This document shows positions 1 through 6,841 of a stretch of 8,338 nucleotides of DNA, piece by piece. The position numbers and the translations under genes were made by a program. The DNA is from CAWUKT01 sp041565275 (GTDB lineage: Bacteria > Bacteroidota > Bacteroidia > J057 > JADKCL01), in NCBI GenBank assembly GCA_041565275.1, contig JBFGVE010000130.1:1-8338 (forward strand), read 5' to 3'. The first letter of the stretch is position 1. Every line of letters begins with the position of its first letter. The notes beneath the pieces are model-generated. The model ran no database searches. It saw only the letters and a list, made by a program, of their open reading frames with translations, and was not told the DNA's origin.

Positions 1-61
1 AAGATGCCAGCAGAAGTACCGCCAGAACAAATAAATATACTTTCTCAAGTGATTTTTTCAT
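1..61 (-). CDS. Exported or membrane-anchored protein, N-terminal fragment
   Basis: Reading leftward from an ATG at 61-59, twenty codons run off the window edge. The peptide starts MKKSLEKVY and continues with a run of Leu, Val, Ala and Phe. A short basic start followed by a hydrophobic core is typical of a signal peptide or a first membrane segment, so the product is probably exported or anchored in the inner membrane. Nothing of the mature protein is visible, so no function can be given. It is transcribed divergently from the sigma factor operon, with about 208 bp between the two starts. No exact TAnnTTTG box was found on its upstream side. The start is the first Met of the frame before the hydrophobic stretch, but so short a fragment could be a chance ORF. 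Confidence 0.55.
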   Translation of the reverse strand, partial: MKKSLEKVYLFVLAVLLLAS

Positions 62-207
62 GATCTTACTTAGTTAGAACATTTTTTCAGGGCTACAATG
101 TCGCAATATTCTATAATAAATCCACTCCTTAATCGTAACTTCCACATAGCCCTCCCGTACACGAGAAGCGGAGGGGTATGCCTTAGGTTTTCCCTCGTTT
201 GACCTTG

Positions 208-231
208 CGTATCCCCGGTGGGGGGTATACG
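208..231 (+). repeat. Stem-loop in the sigma factor upstream region
   Basis: The left arm CGTATCCCC (208-216) pairs with GGGG (222-225) and ATACG (227-231). One T at 226 is bulged and the loop is GGTGG, giving a nine-pair stem with several G-C pairs. It lies 38 nt before the sigma factor start. There is no T-run after it, so it does not look like a simple intrinsic terminator. It could act in the 5' leader or be a palindromic protein site. A weaker six-pair inverted repeat (CCCTCC 150-155 with GGAGGG 170-175) lies just upstream. Confidence 0.45.
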
Positions 232-247
232 AATCGAACAAAAGAAC

Positions 248-262
248 GTTTTACGCTAAAAC
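248..262. repeat. Short perfect inverted repeat next to the sigma factor start
   Basis: GTTTTA (248-253), spacer CGC, TAAAAC (257-262) is a perfect 6+3+6 palindrome ending 7 nt before the ATG at 270. Its position would suit an operator or a small leader hairpin near the ribosome entry site. With only six pairs, chance is a fair alternative. Confidence 0.3.
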
Positions 263-269
263 AGAGTCC

Positions 270-878
270 ATGCACACCCCATTACTGCCCAAAGAAGATC
301 GGGAACTGGTAAAAGAATACTTGGCCGGGGCTGAAGGAGCTTTCGCAGAGTTGATGAACCGTCACCAAAACCGGATCTTCACAACAATTTTCTTTATTGT
401 CAAGGACCGCCCCACTGCAGAAGACCTTTTTCAGGAGTCAATGATCAAGATTATTCGTTTGATCAATGCTGGTCATTACGATGAGAAAGGCAAGTTTGTC
501 TCCTGGGCCGTTCGCATTGCCCGCAACCTCGCGATCGACTACTACCGCAAAGTACGCCGAAGTCCGCATTTGGTCAGGGAGAATGATGAGTACGATATCT
601 TTAACACCATAAATGTCTTCGAAGAAAACATAGAAGAAAAGATAATAAAGGAAGAGAACGCGCGTTACGTTAGGGAACTGATCAAGCAGATTCCGGAGAA
701 GCAAAGAGAAGTATTGATCATGCGACACTATGCTGGGATGAGTTTTAAGGAGATCGCCGATGTGCAGGGAGTTAATATTAATACTGCCCTTGGCCGCATG
801 CGCTATGCATTGATCAATATGCGTAAGCTTTCCGGAGTGAGCAAATTGGTTACCGACAATGAAAAGAAAGTACAATAA
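270..878 (+). CDS. ECF-type RNA polymerase sigma factor (sigma-70 family)
   Basis: The 202-residue product has the two-domain layout of an extracytoplasmic-function sigma factor. Sigma region 2 covers about residues 23-98. It contains the PTAEDLFQESMIKI segment that contacts core polymerase, and FVSWAVRIARNLAIDYYRK, the -10 recognition helix. Sigma region 4 covers about 134-187 (IPEKQREVLIMRHYAGMSFKEIAD, then the helix-turn-helix). An acidic linker (about 105-130) joins them. Regions 1.1 and 3 are absent and the length is normal for the family. The protein would direct RNA polymerase to a small regulon, as ECF factors normally do under an anti-sigma partner. The next gene, overlapping by 20 nt, encodes a likely membrane anti-sigma. 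The ATG at 270 is used because region 2 begins soon after it. The signal sensed cannot be read from the sequence. Confidence 0.93.
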   Translation: MHTPLLPKEDRELVKEYLAGAEGAFAELMNRHQNRIFTTIFFIVKDRPTAEDLFQESMIKIIRLINAGHYDEKGKFVSWAVRIARNLAIDYYRKVRRSPHLVRENDEYDIFNTINVFEENIEEKIIKEENARYVRELIKQIPEKQREVLIMRHYAGMSFKEIADVQGVNINTALGRMRYALINMRKLSGVSKLVTDNEKKVQ

Positions 879-1431
879 CAACGACATTCTCAGGTACATT
901 TATGGGGAAATGGAGTCTCTGGAATCAGACGAATTCCTCGACTCTATGTTCAATGACGATGCCTTGTTCAGACAATTCGAACGAGTTCAAGAAGCCAGTA
1001 AACCCCTCACACAAATTGATCTGAGTCCATCTCAAACTTCGGTGGACAAAGTGATGCACTTCGCAAGGACCTCTGTACAGAGACGCCTTCGGGCTGGGAA
1101 GGCACCTGCCTTCCGCAAAGGATCATTATTTCAGTACCATATTGTTTCAGTAGGAATGGTGTTTTTTACCTGTATTATGGTAGGCATAGCTTTGTTCACA
1201 TACAGGATGTCTACTGCTGAAGAGAATACTTGGTCCAACAGCAGAGATGTGCTGAAATTTGAGAACAATGCCCTCGATCAGCGTTTGCAATTTGCCAAGA
1301 AACACCTCGCGGACATCATCGACAACCAGATCTCTACTCCCCTGCCTGTTCACCACGATACCTATCGCCTTGTAAACCCTGATCTTTCCAAGGAAATTAA
1401 GACTGGGGTCGTGCTCTTGAATATCAAATAA
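859..1431 (+). CDS. Probable membrane anti-sigma factor
   Basis: The start codon lies inside the 3' end of the sigma factor gene (20-nt overlap in another frame), which implies translational coupling. The 190-residue product has an N-terminal cytoplasmic part of about 90 residues. It starts with NNNDILRYIYGEMESLESDEF, a helical opening seen often in Bacteroidota proteins encoded beside ECF sigma factors. One transmembrane helix follows at about 94-114 (IVSVGMVFFTCIMVGIALFTY), then a short outer segment of about 75 residues. No zinc-binding HxxxCxxC motif of the ZAS type and no FecR-like domain is visible. The role as anti-sigma therefore rests on gene order, topology and the N-terminal resemblance. 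It probably holds the sigma factor at the inner membrane. It could instead be an unrelated membrane partner. Confidence 0.75.
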   Translation: MKRKYNNNDILRYIYGEMESLESDEFLDSMFNDDALFRQFERVQEASKPLTQIDLSPSQTSVDKVMHFARTSVQRRLRAGKAPAFRKGSLFQYHIVSVGMVFFTCIMVGIALFTYRMSTAEENTWSNSRDVLKFENNALDQRLQFAKKHLADIIDNQISTPLPVHHDTYRLVNPDLSKEIKTGVVLLNIK

Positions 1432-1433
1432 CC

Positions 1434-2129
1434 ATGTTAAAAAGGGTAGCGGATATCTCACTCGGGATTTTGTTCTCTTGCGCTTCGCTTTTAGCTCAAA
1501 ATCAAGGAACTCGTAAAATATCTTCCGAAAATACCAAGTCCTACCAGAATGTTCCGGTTTCCACCATTAATCTGAATATCGAAGCTGGTAAAGTTTGGAT
1601 CAAAGGTAACCTTATCCCCAAAAAAGAACTCCCTCAAAGCCTCCAGGAAATTGATCCCAGTATTCAGTTCAGCTCAGCTGCATTTGGCGTCGGTGAGATT
1701 CGCTTTAACCTGAATGGTTATGAATATTTGGTCAAAGAGGACCAGATCATGGAACTCTCCTCCAGCACTCTTGAAACACCTCCTCTCGGGAATCGATCCT
1801 CAAAGGGTGCAATGGAAGAATACTATTCAAATTTAAAACGGGAATCTCCCAACCTTTTTTACAGTCTTGGCCGGGAAGCAGCATTGACAGAACGGGCCAG
1901 GAACTTGGTCTATGAATTTCAAGTCAAGGACAGCGGAGACAAACAAAATATCCGCAAAGAATTGACCGTGGTACTAGGGCAGTTGTTCGAAATCAATGAA
2001 CACAATCGCCAGAAAGAGATCATCGAACTGCGCCAAATGATTGATGCGGCACAGCAAGAAATCCAGTACCGTAAAGCGAACAAACAGCTTATCATTGACA
2101 ATACGGTTAAAGAATTGATCGGAGAGTGA
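1434..2129 (+). CDS. Secreted protein of unknown function with C-terminal coiled coil
   Basis: The ATG is 2 nt after the anti-sigma stop, so this is the third gene of the same operon. The 231-residue product begins with a signal peptide (hydrophobic 8-21, probable cleavage after LLA at 21, mature protein starting QNQG). There is no good lipobox around Cys16, so it is more likely periplasmic or secreted than a lipoprotein. Residues about 40-105 look like a small beta-rich unit (STINLNIEAGKVWIKGNL, then GEIRFNLNGYEYLV). Residues about 170-228 are strongly helical and charged, consistent with a coiled coil. I do not recognise the family. Being cotranscribed with an anti-sigma factor and exported suggests a periplasmic partner that affects the outer segment of the anti-sigma. 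That is inference only. Confidence 0.82.
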   Translation: MLKRVADISLGILFSCASLLAQNQGTRKISSENTKSYQNVPVSTINLNIEAGKVWIKGNLIPKKELPQSLQEIDPSIQFSSAAFGVGEIRFNLNGYEYLVKEDQIMELSSSTLETPPLGNRSSKGAMEEYYSNLKRESPNLFYSLGREAALTERARNLVYEFQVKDSGDKQNIRKELTVVLGQLFEINEHNRQKEIIELRQMIDAAQQEIQYRKANKQLIIDNTVKELIGE

Positions 2130-2170
2130 ACTTATCCCTATCCTACTGGGAGTTGCGATCAATTGCCCCC

Positions 2171-2196
2171 ACAATCTGATATATTATCAGATTTGT
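2171..2196. repeat. Inverted repeat downstream of the sigma operon
   Basis: AATCTGATA (2173-2181), loop TAT, TATCAGATT (2185-2193) is a perfect nine-pair stem. Two further pairs are possible (A2171, C2172 with G2195, T2196) if T2194 is bulged. It starts 42 nt after the last stop codon of the sigma operon. It might end that transcript or bind a regulator. The stem is A/T-rich and no U-run follows, so it is not a textbook rho-independent terminator. Confidence 0.45.
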
Positions 2197-2403
2197 CGGC
2201 TAAAAATACAGGGTATATCGATGCCGATATCTCCATTTACTCACAGATATATCGATTATTATTAGTATATTGCACTATATATTAGATGTTTATAAATTAA
2301 TAGTCTGAATTGACACGAGATATCACTCCAAATCTGGATACTTGTTTTAGTCGTTGCTGGTCATCCTCCGAAGAACACACACTACTGTGAATAACTTTTG
2401 TGG

Positions 2404-2432
2404 TTGTAGCAGTGCCGGACCAGATAATTTTG
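2404..2432 (+). promoter_or_regulatory. Probable recA promoter of Bacteroidota type
   Basis: TAATTTTG at 2425-2432 matches the TAnnTTTG -7 element exactly. A TTG at 2404-2406, 18 nt upstream, fits the -33 element. Transcription would start near 2438-2440, giving a leader of about 26 nt before the recA ATG. A second, looser match (TA at 2392, TTTG ending at 2400) has no -33 partner at the right distance. Confidence 0.5.
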
Positions 2433-2465
2433 ATCGATAAGCAAGAATAGCAGAACAGAATCATT

Positions 2466-3506
2466 ATGGCAAAAGACTTAAAAGCCGAAAAGTTAAAGGC
2501 CCTCCAACTCACGATGGACCGCCTTGAGAAGTCCTACGGAAAGAACATCGTTATGAAATTGAGTGATGAGGCTATCCAGGACATTCCTGTAATTCCTACA
2601 GGATCTCTTTCATTGGATGTTGCCCTTGGTGTAGGCGGAATACCCAGAGGACGGATCGTTGAGGTTTATGGACCTGAGAGTTCGGGTAAAACCACGCTTT
2701 CCCTCCACATAATTGCTGAAGCTCAAAAGAGCGGTGGCCTGGCTGCTTTCATTGATGCAGAACATGCATTTGACCGCTTCTATGCTGAAAACCTTGGCAT
2801 TGATTGCGACAATTTATTCATTTCACAACCCGATAACGGTGAGCAGGCCCTCGAAATCACTGAGAACCTGATTCGTTCTGGTGCCATTGACGTTATTGTG
2901 GTGGACTCAGTGGCGGCACTGGTTCCGCGTGCAGAGATCGAAGGCGAAATGGGAGACTCCAAAATGGGTCTCCAGGCGCGTCTTATGTCTCAGGCAATGC
3001 GCAAGTTGACCAGTGCAATCTCTAAGACCAACTGTACCTGCATTTTTATCAACCAACTCCGTGAGAAGATCGGTGTAATGTTTGGCAATCCTGAGACCAC
3101 CACAGGAGGTAACGCCCTTAAGTTCTATGCCTCAGTTCGTCTGGATATCCGCCGGGTCGGTCAGATCAAGAACGGAACTGAAGTGGTAGGCAACCGCGTA
3201 AAAGTGAAAGTTGCCAAGAACAAGGTCGCTCCTCCCTTTAAGATTGCCGAGTTCGACATCATGTATGGTGAAGGTATCTCTAAAGCAGGTGAGATCATTG
3301 ATATAGCTGTTGAGCACAATATCATCAAGAAAGCGGGTTCATGGTTTAGCTATGGTGATGACAAACTCGGCCAAGGCCGGGATACTGTCAAGACGCTTTT
3401 GGCTGACAACCCTGAATTGCTGGAAGAGATTGAAGGCAAAATCCTCGTACTGATGGGTATCAAAGAAGCAGATGATGATCCTGTAAATACGAAAGAAAAA
3501 AAGTAA
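2466..3506 (+). CDS. recA: Recombinase A
   Basis: This is the complete 346-residue RecA, of normal length. RecA polymerises on single-stranded DNA with ATP, pairs it with homologous duplex DNA and, in species with LexA, triggers its self-cleavage. Visible motifs are Walker A GPESSGKTT (69-77), the AEH segment with the likely catalytic Glu99, and Walker B VIVVDSVAALVP (143-154, Asp147). DNA-binding loop L1 is near EIEGEMGD (157-164) and loop L2 follows with GNPETTTGG (208-215) and ALKFYASVRLDIRR. The C-terminus is acidic then lysine-rich (EADDDPVNTKEKK), as in many bacterial RecA proteins. The N-terminal helix that mediates filament contact (residues 1-35) is intact. The ATG follows a good promoter. 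There is no intein and no frameshift. It is monocistronic and convergent with the next gene, 92 bp away. Confidence 0.98.
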   Translation: MAKDLKAEKLKALQLTMDRLEKSYGKNIVMKLSDEAIQDIPVIPTGSLSLDVALGVGGIPRGRIVEVYGPESSGKTTLSLHIIAEAQKSGGLAAFIDAEHAFDRFYAENLGIDCDNLFISQPDNGEQALEITENLIRSGAIDVIVVDSVAALVPRAEIEGEMGDSKMGLQARLMSQAMRKLTSAISKTNCTCIFINQLREKIGVMFGNPETTTGGNALKFYASVRLDIRRVGQIKNGTEVVGNRVKVKVAKNKVAPPFKIAEFDIMYGEGISKAGEIIDIAVEHNIIKKAGSWFSYGDDKLGQGRDTVKTLLADNPELLEEIEGKILVLMGIKEADDDPVNTKEKK

Positions 3507-3540
3507 TGCGGTTCTCATTGTCAAGATAGGCTGCCCATTC

Positions 3541-3554
3541 ACCTGGCGGCAGGT
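3541..3554. terminator. Weak hairpin between convergent recA and the dehydrogenase-like gene
   Basis: ACCTG (3541-3545), loop GCGG, CAGGT (3550-3554) forms a five-pair stem. An alternative pairing is CTGCC (3531-3535) with GGCAG (3548-3552). It sits in the 92-bp gap between two convergent stop codons, where a bidirectional terminator is expected. No clear T-run follows on either strand, so the call rests mainly on position. Confidence 0.25.
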
Positions 3555-3598
3555 AACTTCAATGGGGTAAAAACGGCTGGGATACTGCACCCTTACAC

Positions 3599-6238
3599 TC
3601 AGTATTTTATGAATTTCAAAGACTTTTCCTCCATGCCATAAATGATAGTCAGATAGTACAAGCCATCATTCAGGTCAGATACAGAAAGCGGATAGATTCC
3701 ATTGTCCAGATCTGCCACAAAAGATTTGCAGAGCCGTCCATTGGAATCAAAAACTTTAATTCCCAATTCTGACTGAGCATAGGTCTGGGGATTCAAATAA
3801 ATATATACGACGGGATCTGAAGTAGGATTTGGGAAGAGGACAATTCCATCTTCGTCCTTAACCAAGTTGTCCACAGGGTAATTTTTCGCAAAGGGAACGG
3901 GATGCCTTTTTACGATTGAGAATTGCCAGTCCAGTTCTACCCTGGACAGGTATGTATGGTGATCATATTCCAATCTCAGATCAAGGTTTTCCCCTGCATT
4001 GAGCCAAACCCGAGCGGTATCTTCCTGAAGATCGCCCGCAGAGACAACCTCTTCGATCAAGATACTGTCTCCAACAGTCAGGGTTACTTTTCCGTCATGG
4101 AAAAGATAAAACGTGTAGTAACCTGATGCCGGGGGGTGAATAGGTCCAGTCCATTCAGCAGACCAGTATTCTTCCGGGAAGGGAGGCTTATCAAAAGGAA
4201 ACGGTCCCAAAACATCCCAGTTTTCCTGGATCCTGGATACTTCCATGGAAGAATAGAGGTTTTTTCCGGAGGTTGTATCTTCGAAGATAGCCAGATTTCC
4301 GATTGCTGGAATACTTGGGAGATATTCATGTATACCTTTTAGGGTGAAGGAGAATGTATCGTCCTGAGCCTCAAACGTCCTGATCAAAGTATCCTGGTGA
4401 TCAAACCACCTGAGAAATTGATAAAGCGAGTCACCGATTACTGCGTAGGCAGGAACCTCGACCGTTCGGTAAAGACCTTTCACACTCCGCATTAGGAAAT
4501 CGGTCGTTTCTTTTATGCCATCAATATTGACCTCAGCACCCTCCGGCTGAGAACTGAATGTCATGGTTACCTTCTGTGGCAATATATCTACAAACTTGTC
4601 GCTTGTAAGTCCACTGCTATCAAGGGCTGACAAGTGGATTCGGAAAAAAACGTTCGTATCTACTTCTCCATAGGTTTCTACCACATAAGTTCCTGAATTG
4701 ATACCTGAAACAGATGCCAGAGCCGGGTGGGCATGCTCATCATGATGGAAATCTATTTTCCAGGTTAAAGCCTGGGGCAAGACGACTGTCTGATCCGGGT
4801 CAGTTACCAGGGCAGAAAAGAAAAGGGTGTCTCCGGCAGCATATTTAGGCGCAATATCCCGGAACTGTATACTTGGCCGGGAACCTTCCACTACAGTGAG
4901 ATTTACAGTATTTGAAGTTATGGCTCCATATTGATTGGATACTACCACGAATATTTCTGCCTGATCGTCTGACAGCTGTACATCCTGGAGGGTGATTGAA
5001 GGCCCCCCCACAGGTTGAACAAGTATACCGTTCCTGAACCAACGAAAATCGAGATTTTCCCCTGTTGCATCCACAGAGAAACTCACATCCTCCCCCACGG
5101 CCATTACCTGGGAGGCAGGCTGAATTGAGATCAAAGGTGGTGAGTTAAGTCCCACATAGGAAATTTTTGCAAGGTTCCCGTCTAAAATATTGATAAGATA
5201 CAGGTGTCCGTCCGGGCCAATTTCAAGATTGTTGTAGGCTTCCTTCAGTCCGCTGGCAAACTCAGTTACGTGATAGGTGTCAGGGTCAAGGTACAAAATT
5301 TTCCCTTCGCACAGATCCATGAAAAAATACATGCCGAAGTATCCGGGAGGGAATGCAACGGTTTCAGGTTCATAAAACGACGCTCCGACGATCGCACAAC
5401 CAAATTCATGATCATAAGCAAATACCGGATCTTTATAGTTGCTATCTGGTGGAGCCGTACTACCCAGGGGTCCTTCGATTTGGTACCAACCGTAATTTTT
5501 GCCTGGGATATACTCATTGATCTCTTCGTAATTATCATTACCTACATCATTGAAAAATATTCTTCCCGTGCTCTTCGATTTCGCCATTGTGTAAGGGTTC
5601 CGGATACCATAAGCTGAAATGGCTTTGTATACGCCCTGATTGACAGCATAAAACGGATTGTCGGATGGAATGCTACCATCGGAATTGATACGAATAATCT
5701 TACCGAGCGTTTTCTCCATATCCGGGGCCCAAACGTGGCCGGTACCATCTCCGGTCCCAATGATCAGTTTTCCCATATCATCGAATACCATTGCGCCGCC
5801 ATTATGAAAAGCTGCATGCATCCTGTCAAACCTGATCAATTCTATTTCACTGCCCGGGATCACTGTATTTCCGAAGGAGGTGACCCTTGCCACAATGTTT
5901 TTGTTTTCTACAGAATGAGTATAGAACAGATACACAAACCCGTTGCTCTCAAAGTTAGGATCAAGTGCTATTCCGCCCAGGCCACGTTCATTTGGAGATT
6001 GGGTCTGAACGGAATAAAAGGGCTGTGGCAAAAGTATTCCGTCCTCAACGATTCTGATAGTACCCCCTTTCTCTGCGATAAATATCCTTCCGTCAGGAGC
6101 TAATTTCAGGTCTGTCGGTTCCGATAGCCCCTCAATATAATTTTCCTCCATCACAAAGCCAGGCGGCAATTCATGATCGTGGGCCATAGAAGTACAAACC
6201 ACCAATAAGAGAGAAAGGAATAAGACGATTCGTTTCAT
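3599..6238 (-). CDS. Exported multidomain sugar dehydrogenase-like protein with Ig, PA14-like and T9SS sorting domains
   Basis: The 879-residue product starts at the ATG at 6238, because MKRIVLFLSLLLVVCTSMA is a clean signal peptide. A Met seven codons upstream is possible but puts extra hydrophobic residues before it. Domains, numbered from this start: about 28-362, a beta-propeller of the PQQ-dependent glucose/sorbosone dehydrogenase family (ERGLGGIALDPNF, HNGGAMVFDD with the putative base His145, GIRNPY with Arg213, EEINEYIPGKNYGW). Next, an Ig-like domain at about 370-450 (QPASQVMAVGEDVSFSV). Then a beta-rich part with a His-rich patch (FHHDEHAHP, about 497-505), and a PEGA-like stretch near 562-600. 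A PA14-like, probably carbohydrate-binding domain follows at about 655-775. The last 75 residues are a type IX secretion sorting tail (VLFPNPTSD to LKFIKY). It should be exported and attached to or released from the outer surface. Substrate and PQQ use are not certain. Confidence 0.9.
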   Translation of the reverse strand: MKRIVLFLSLLLVVCTSMAHDHELPPGFVMEENYIEGLSEPTDLKLAPDGRIFIAEKGGTIRIVEDGILLPQPFYSVQTQSPNERGLGGIALDPNFESNGFVYLFYTHSVENKNIVARVTSFGNTVIPGSEIELIRFDRMHAAFHNGGAMVFDDMGKLIIGTGDGTGHVWAPDMEKTLGKIIRINSDGSIPSDNPFYAVNQGVYKAISAYGIRNPYTMAKSKSTGRIFFNDVGNDNYEEINEYIPGKNYGWYQIEGPLGSTAPPDSNYKDPVFAYDHEFGCAIVGASFYEPETVAFPPGYFGMYFFMDLCEGKILYLDPDTYHVTEFASGLKEAYNNLEIGPDGHLYLINILDGNLAKISYVGLNSPPLISIQPASQVMAVGEDVSFSVDATGENLDFRWFRNGILVQPVGGPSITLQDVQLSDDQAEIFVVVSNQYGAITSNTVNLTVVEGSRPSIQFRDIAPKYAAGDTLFFSALVTDPDQTVVLPQALTWKIDFHHDEHAHPALASVSGINSGTYVVETYGEVDTNVFFRIHLSALDSSGLTSDKFVDILPQKVTMTFSSQPEGAEVNIDGIKETTDFLMRSVKGLYRTVEVPAYAVIGDSLYQFLRWFDHQDTLIRTFEAQDDTFSFTLKGIHEYLPSIPAIGNLAIFEDTTSGKNLYSSMEVSRIQENWDVLGPFPFDKPPFPEEYWSAEWTGPIHPPASGYYTFYLFHDGKVTLTVGDSILIEEVVSAGDLQEDTARVWLNAGENLDLRLEYDHHTYLSRVELDWQFSIVKRHPVPFAKNYPVDNLVKDEDGIVLFPNPTSDPVVYIYLNPQTYAQSELGIKVFDSNGRLCKSFVADLDNGIYPLSVSDLNDGLYYLTIIYGMEEKSLKFIKY

Positions 6239-6599
6239 GATTAGGTAAAGAAACAACAAATGAAACTAAATTTCCAATGGGCTCTGCCGGCGTGATTGAC
6301 CTTAGCTGCATTTATTCCCCCTTTTCAATTCCATTGTGAAAAGGGCGATTGAGGATATACCCTTTGAACCCAGCTGATTTTAGAATCACTACGGAGGCAA
6401 GAGTTAGTAATTGCATGGAAATTTGCAAAAGGTTGGCATCGTGGGTTTGTTCATTCTCAGTTTTGAAAAGAATCCTTAGGATGTATTGAAAGGGAAGTTA
6501 TCTTTTGTATTGTGCATTGGCTTCCAGATTATTATGGGTTTAGTTGCCACAAATAAGAAAGTACCTATCATGGTTTGATGCCTGGGGAGCACTAAACAG
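6239..6599. other. 361-bp intergenic region without a credible gene
   Basis: No ORF with coding character is seen on either strand. The region should hold the promoter of the leftward dehydrogenase-like gene, but I found no exact TAnnTTTG box in the first 150 bp upstream of its start. One clear hairpin lies at 6319-6345. The remainder is unremarkable, moderately AT-rich sequence. Confidence 0.6.
6319..6345. repeat. Nine-pair inverted repeat upstream of the dehydrogenase-like gene
   Basis: CCCTTTTCA (6319-6327) and TGAAAAGGG (6337-6345) are perfectly complementary around a nine-base loop. Inside it, CAAT (6326-6329) and ATTG (6333-6336) allow an alternative pairing. The structure is 81 bp upstream of the start at 6238. 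It may be an operator, a leader hairpin, or the terminator of leftward transcription from the pRiA4b-type gene. There is no T-run on either side to decide this. Confidence 0.45.
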
Positions 6600-6824
6600 C
6601 TAATCCTGCTCCTGATACCAGTCTCCTGGCTGTACCTGATTCATTCCAGAACCTCCCCCAGACTTTCCCCGGACCCACTTGAGATCAAGAAATAGCAGGA
6701 GCCACCCATGTCCCATCATTCCGCTGATCAGTCCCCGAAAGATCCATATCCTGCAATAATGCAGGGTTTCCGGATCGATTACCTTTCCGAAAACCGGGTA
6801 CAGGAAATAGATGTACAATCCCAA
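6600..6824 (-). CDS. Doubtful small membrane ORF, unknown
   Basis: An open frame of 74 codons ends at a TAG at 6602-6600 and has no upstream ATG. The only candidate start near its head is a TTG at 6824-6822, and the frame stays open back to about 6876 inside the neighbouring gene. The peptide is hydrophobic in two parts (LYIYFLYPVFG near the start and IFRGLISGMMGHGWLLLFLDL in the middle). It ends in a Gly/Ser-rich, then polar tail. Codon choice looks plausible for this genome and it follows the pRiA4b-type gene on the same strand after 17 bp, so coupled translation is possible. I do not recognise it. It may be chance or the remnant of a longer gene. Confidence 0.25.
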   Translation of the reverse strand: MGLYIYFLYPVFGKVIDPETLHYCRIWIFRGLISGMMGHGWLLLFLDLKWVRGKSGGGSGMNQVQPGDWYQEQD

Positions 6825-6841
6825 ACAGTTACGCCCTAATT

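Larger units (their letters stand above)
2130..2465. other. 336-bp AT-rich intergenic region between the sigma operon and recA
   Basis: No credible gene is seen on either strand. The spacer holds an inverted repeat at 2171-2196 and two copies of TATATCGAT at 2214-2222 and 2248-2256. A very AT-rich stretch covers about 2245-2300, and a recA promoter candidate lies at 2404-2432. No LexA-type operator was recognised. Confidence 0.7.

Noticed and set aside
77..102. Possible ECF autoregulatory promoter (GAAC at 77-80, GTC at 100-102)
   Set aside because: The spacing is slightly longer than the usual ECF pattern, the matches are very short, and the site is far from the sigma start; it is not distinguishable from chance.
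438..899. 153-codon ORF on the minus strand
   Set aside because: It lies opposite the well-supported sigma factor gene and its peptide has no recognisable domain; it is a shadow frame.
2310..2338. TTGACA at 2310-2315 as a recA -35 box
   Set aside because: No acceptable -10 follows at 16-18 nt, and the Bacteroidota-type pair at 2404-2432 is closer to the gene and matches better.
5204..5617. 137-codon plus-strand ORF inside the dehydrogenase-like gene
   Set aside because: It is antisense to a strongly conserved propeller region and shows no motif.
6239..6259. Upstream Met adding seven residues to the dehydrogenase-like protein
   Set aside because: The internal ATG at 6238 gives a standard signal peptide (MKRIVLFLSLLL), while the extension MLFLYLI puts hydrophobic residues before the basic region.
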